This document shows, in pieces, positions 61,259 to 64,000 of a DNA stretch of 64,000 nt (its first letter is position 1; each line of letters starts with the position of its first letter). This DNA is from JBBKWU01 sp037969035 (GTDB lineage: Bacteria > Pseudomonadota > Alphaproteobacteria > Micavibrionales > Micavibrionaceae). Made by a program: the position numbers and the translations under genes. The notes below the pieces were generated by a model. The model ran no database searches, had not been told where the DNA came from, and was given only the letters and a program-made list of their open reading frames with translations. The stretch is from positions 1 to 64,000 of the forward strand of contig JBBKWU010000010.1 of NCBI GenBank assembly GCA_037969035.1, read 5' to 3'.

Positions 61259-61369
61259 TTACATTGCGTTTTCTTGCGTTGGACCATCAATAGATGGTGC
61301 TTCTGGTGCCGCAAAATTTGTAACTGCGTTTGCAAAATGTTGACCTATATGTGTTGGATTAAAAGCCAT
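61259..61369 (-). CDS. Small 36-aa ORF with a very strong ribosome-binding site
   Basis: The frame starts MAFNPTHIGQHFANAV and ends QENAM. The ATG is preceded by GGAGGG, among the best ribosome-binding sites in the window, and lies 72 bp behind the secF stop on the same strand. No membrane segment is visible. The product is unrecognised, and such short frames can occur by chance; the ribosome-binding site is the main support. Confidence 0.45.
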   Translation of the reverse strand: MAFNPTHIGQHFANAVTNFAAPEAPSIDGPTQENAM

Positions 61370-61441
61370 AATTCCCTCCGTTTTTTATTATTTGCTTATG
61401 TTTTAATTACTCACCGTAAACAAATGATATAGGAAAAACCT

Positions 61442-62404
61442 TTACGCTCCGTTAACAACAACCTCTTTTTCTTCATCTTCATCCACAACCGTATTGCGGC
61501 GGATATTCATGAACATCAACACAGGCGATGCCACGTAAATCGAAGAATATGTACCGATCACAATCCCGAAGATAAGGGCAAGAACAAAGCCTTTAATCAC
61601 TTCACCACCAAAGACCCAAAGCGCAATCAACGCCAGTAACGTGGTAAATGATGTCATGATCGTACGGGACAATGTTTCATTCACCGAAACATTGAACAAT
61701 TCAAAAATCGGCATTTTCTTAAATTTGCGCAAATTCTCACGAATGCGGTCAAATACAACCACCGTATCGTTGATCGAATAACCCGCAACCATCAAGATCG
61801 CCGCCACCGTCGAAAGATTAAACTCCATCCGTGTCAGGGCAAAAAAGCCGATAACTGCAATCGTATCATGCGCCAGCGCTGCAATCGCTGCCACGCCGAA
61901 CTGCCATTCAAACCGTACCCAGACATAAGCCAAAATTCCCAATAGCGAAAAGAGAACCGCGAAGAACCCTTGCTTTTTAAGCTCTTCACCGACTTGCGGG
62001 CCCACATATTCCACACGGCGATAATCAACGGCTTCCGCGCCGAATTTTTCATCAAGCATAGAACGCACAGACTCAATCGCCACCTTCTGCGCCTCAGGAT
62101 CATCGCCCTGTTGCGGCAGGCGCACCATCAAATCTGTTGGCTCGCCAAATTCCTGAATGGATATAGCGCCGAGACCAAGCTTGTTTAGATCACTCCGCAA
62201 CACACTAAGATCAGGAGCCTCAGGCACAGCAATTTCCATCACCGTACCGCCTGTGAAATCAATCCCGAAATTCACGCCTTTTGTCACCACAAGCCCGATC
62301 GAGCCCACAATCATCAAAACGGAAAACGCAAAAGCCAAAAACCGTTTACCGATAAAGTCCAAACTAGTTTCCGCAGGTATTAATTTAATGCCACTAAAGC
62401 TCAT
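61442..62404 (-). CDS. secF: Protein translocase subunit SecF
   Basis: SecF works with SecD and the SecYEG channel, using proton flow to help pull proteins across the inner membrane. It has about 320 residues and six membrane segments. The first (RFLAFAFSVLMIVGSIGLVVT) is followed by NFGIDFTGGTVMEI, a large periplasmic domain, and then helices with AGYSINDTVVVFDRIRENL and SRTIMTSFTTLLALIALWVFGG. I chose the ATG at 62404; the TTG four codons upstream is less likely. It starts 68 bp after secD. Confidence 0.95.
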   Translation of the reverse strand: MSFSGIKLIPAETSLDFIGKRFLAFAFSVLMIVGSIGLVVTKGVNFGIDFTGGTVMEIAVPEAPDLSVLRSDLNKLGLGAISIQEFGEPTDLMVRLPQQGDDPEAQKVAIESVRSMLDEKFGAEAVDYRRVEYVGPQVGEELKKQGFFAVLFSLLGILAYVWVRFEWQFGVAAIAALAHDTIAVIGFFALTRMEFNLSTVAAILMVAGYSINDTVVVFDRIRENLRKFKKMPIFELFNVSVNETLSRTIMTSFTTLLALIALWVFGGEVIKGFVLALIFGIVIGTYSSIYVASPVLMFMNIRRNTVVDEDEEKEVVVNGA

Positions 62405-62472
62405 CTTCTTATCCAATCAATCAATCAATAAATCTATTCGTAATTTCGTTCGTCCACGTTCAGAGCTGTAAT

Positions 62473-64000
62473 TTATACAGGCAGCTCCGATGGTTTACGC
62501 TTCAAAAGCCAACTCGCCACCATCAAACGTGTCACCATAATCGCGGAGAAGAACGAGGTCACAATTCCCACACCAAGCGTCACAGCAAAGCCTTTGATCG
62601 GGCCTGTTCCGAATGAGAACAGAATAATCGCAGCAATCAATGTGGTGAGGTTGGAGTCAATAATTGTACTCATCGCACGACTATAACCCGCATCCACGGC
62701 GGCCATAGCACTGCGACCATTGCGCATTTCTTCTCTAATTCTCTCAAAAATCAGAACGTTCGCGTCAACCGCCATACCGATTGTCAAAACAATACCGGCA
62801 ATCCCTGGCAAGGTTAGTGTCGCCTGAATACCTGATAGCACCGCAAAGATAAGTGCCACATTCACAATCAACGCAATATTGGCAAACACGCCAAACAAGC
62901 TATAAGTGAACGCCATAAACACCAAGACGAACAACAAACCCACAAGGCTTGCAATCTTTCCTGCGGCAACAGAGTCAGCACCGAGCGATGGGCCAACAGT
63001 ACGTTCTTCCAAAACCTTAAGCGGCGCAGGCAACGCGCCCGCACGAATAAGCAAAGCAAGGTCTGTCACTTCTTCAATCGTGAAATCACCTGAAATAATC
63101 GCCTGTCCGCCACAAATGGCTTCGTTAATACGCGGCGCGCTAATGATTTCCTCATTGCGTGGACCGTCTTTCAGAACAATCGCAAAAGGCTGTCCTGTGT
63201 TTTCGCGTGTCACCTGACAAAAACGTTTTGCACCAATACTATCCAACGCAAAGCTCACAACAGGTTGTCCTGATTGTTGGCTGAATGTTGGCTGTGCTTG
63301 TTTAATCATGTCGCCTGTCAAAATCGCGCGGCGTGCAATGCTCAATGTCTGACCGGGGCTGTCCGAAACAGGTAACGTTTTAGAACCACCGCCCTCACGC
63401 AAATTGCTTCCCATGTCTGAATTTACAAGGTGAAAACTAAGCTGTGCCGTACGGCCAAGCAAATCTTTAATACGTTGCGGGTCATCAAGACCGGGGATTT
63501 GTACGATAATACGGTCATCGCCTTGACGTTGGATAACAGGCTCACGCGTGCCTGTTTCATCAACACGGCGACGGACGATTTCAATTGATTGCTCTATCGT
63601 TTGGTCTTTAATGCTTTTAAGCTCGGCCTCGCCAAAACGGGCGACAATCACTTTACCGTCATCTTCGGTGTCGATATCAAGCTCCATGCCTTGCTGACGC
63701 AAAGCTTTACGAACGGTTTCGGCTTCTTCTGCGTTGCGCAAACTCAAACGCAAACCATCCGTCAGCTTGGAAACCCGTGGCAAGATTTTATCTTCGCGCA
63801 GATCACTCCGCACGGCTTGCTCAAGCCCTTCGATACGCTCGCGCACGACAACGTGATAGTCCACTTCCAAAAGCAAGTGCGACCCGCCTTGCAAATCAAG
63901 CCCCAGATTAATCGTTTTATGCGGCATCCATGATGGAAGTACGCTTTCGATTTTTACCCGCGTTTGCTCACTCATCATATTTGGCGCGCTATAGGCAAAG
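62473..64000 (-). CDS. secD: Protein translocase subunit SecD (5' end beyond the window)
   Basis: SecD is the partner of SecF. The frame stays open to the window edge: upstream of the first two Met codons it reads F-A-Y-S-A-P-N, which matches the end of the first membrane helix of other SecD proteins (…YAAPN). The true start and most of helix 1 are therefore outside the window. Visible parts are LPSWMPHKTINLGLDLQGGSHLLLEVD, the periplasmic P1 domain, and the membrane part with GIAGIVLTIGMAVDANVLIFERIREEMR and DSNLTTLIAAIILFSFGTGPIKGFA. secF follows after 68 bp. Confidence 0.95.
   Translation of the reverse strand, partial: FAYSAPNMMSEQTRVKIESVLPSWMPHKTINLGLDLQGGSHLLLEVDYHVVVRERIEGLEQAVRSDLREDKILPRVSKLTDGLRLSLRNAEEAETVRKALRQQGMELDIDTEDDGKVIVARFGEAELKSIKDQTIEQSIEIVRRRVDETGTREPVIQRQGDDRIIVQIPGLDDPQRIKDLLGRTAQLSFHLVNSDMGSNLREGGGSKTLPVSDSPGQTLSIARRAILTGDMIKQAQPTFSQQSGQPVVSFALDSIGAKRFCQVTRENTGQPFAIVLKDGPRNEEIISAPRINEAICGGQAIISGDFTIEEVTDLALLIRAGALPAPLKVLEERTVGPSLGADSVAAGKIASLVGLLFVLVFMAFTYSLFGVFANIALIVNVALIFAVLSGIQATLTLPGIAGIVLTIGMAVDANVLIFERIREEMRNGRSAMAAVDAGYSRAMSTIIDSNLTTLIAAIILFSFGTGPIKGFAVTLGVGIVTSFFSAIMVTRLMVASWLLKRKPSELPV

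Noticed and set aside
62413..62432. Tetranucleotide repeat (TTGA/ATTG) in the secD–secF gap, suggesting phase variation
   Set aside because: There are only about four copies, all upstream of the preferred ATG, and on/off switching of an essential secF would be unlikely.

Overview
The window is 64 kb of chromosome from an alphaproteobacterium. By eye the core has mid-40s % GC. The evidence is the set of genes and their linkages: gatB/YqeY–dnaG–rpoD divergent from carA/carB, followed by greA, an Lrp regulator, an ELM1-family protein, trxB and a GcvA-like LysR regulator; mfd–sdhE–recG–DUF502; and secD–secF next to homologues of the mitochondrial complex I assembly factors NDUFAF3 and NDUFAF6. 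There is also one candidate LexA box of the alphaproteobacterial direct-repeat type. A Micavibrionales or Rhodospirillales-like lineage would fit, but the sequence alone does not settle this.

Region 1 (1-5213) is the right end of an integrated element that entered the 3' end of a tRNA-Ile2(CAT) gene (5214-5290). Reading leftwards from the tRNA it has a tyrosine recombinase, a translationally coupled 231-aa unknown protein, a prim-pol/SF3-helicase replication protein, a small helix-turn-helix protein and a P-loop ATPase. The ATPase gene is cut by an IS3-type insertion sequence whose orfA starts at the window edge. The layout is that of a P4-like satellite or replicating island. An 11-bp inverted repeat around a very AT-rich core is a candidate origin or operator.

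Region 2 (5.2-23.5 kb) is housekeeping: rpoD and dnaG, YqeY, the operon carA–membrane protein–beta-carbonic anhydrase–carB, an EF-hand exported protein, an M32 carboxypeptidase, greA with a terminator-like hairpin in its leader, Lrp, ELM1, trxB and LysR. Carbonic anhydrase between the two carbamoyl-phosphate synthase subunits suggests local bicarbonate supply.

Region 3 (23.45-26.6 kb) is accessory. It has a non-coding stretch with several stable hairpins, C-rich loops and a Rho-independent terminator, followed by two tandem patatin-like proteins. The first keeps the Ser/Asp dyad; the second has Cys where the Ser should be.

Region 4 (26.6-44.9 kb) has an aminotransferase, an AmgK-like kinase, several unknown proteins, mfd, sdhE, recG, a 550-aa unknown, a DUF502 membrane protein, pepN and a PrpD-family dehydratase.

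Region 5 (45-58.4 kb) is rich in small exported proteins of unknown function. Three lie in tandem with near-identical signal peptides. It also has an MFS transporter, a histidine-rich exported protein, a lipoprotein, a TerB-like protein, a 66-aa gene behind a candidate SOS box, GNAT, a BPL_N-like protein, a PiT-like transporter, trmFO, a lipase, a FecR-domain protein and an exported HExxH protein.

Region 6 (58.4-64 kb) has the NDUFAF6-like protein, sodB and a metallophosphoesterase on the opposite strand, the NDUFAF3-like protein, a 36-aa small ORF with a very strong ribosome-binding site, secF and secD (5' end beyond the window). No rRNA genes or CRISPR arrays were seen.
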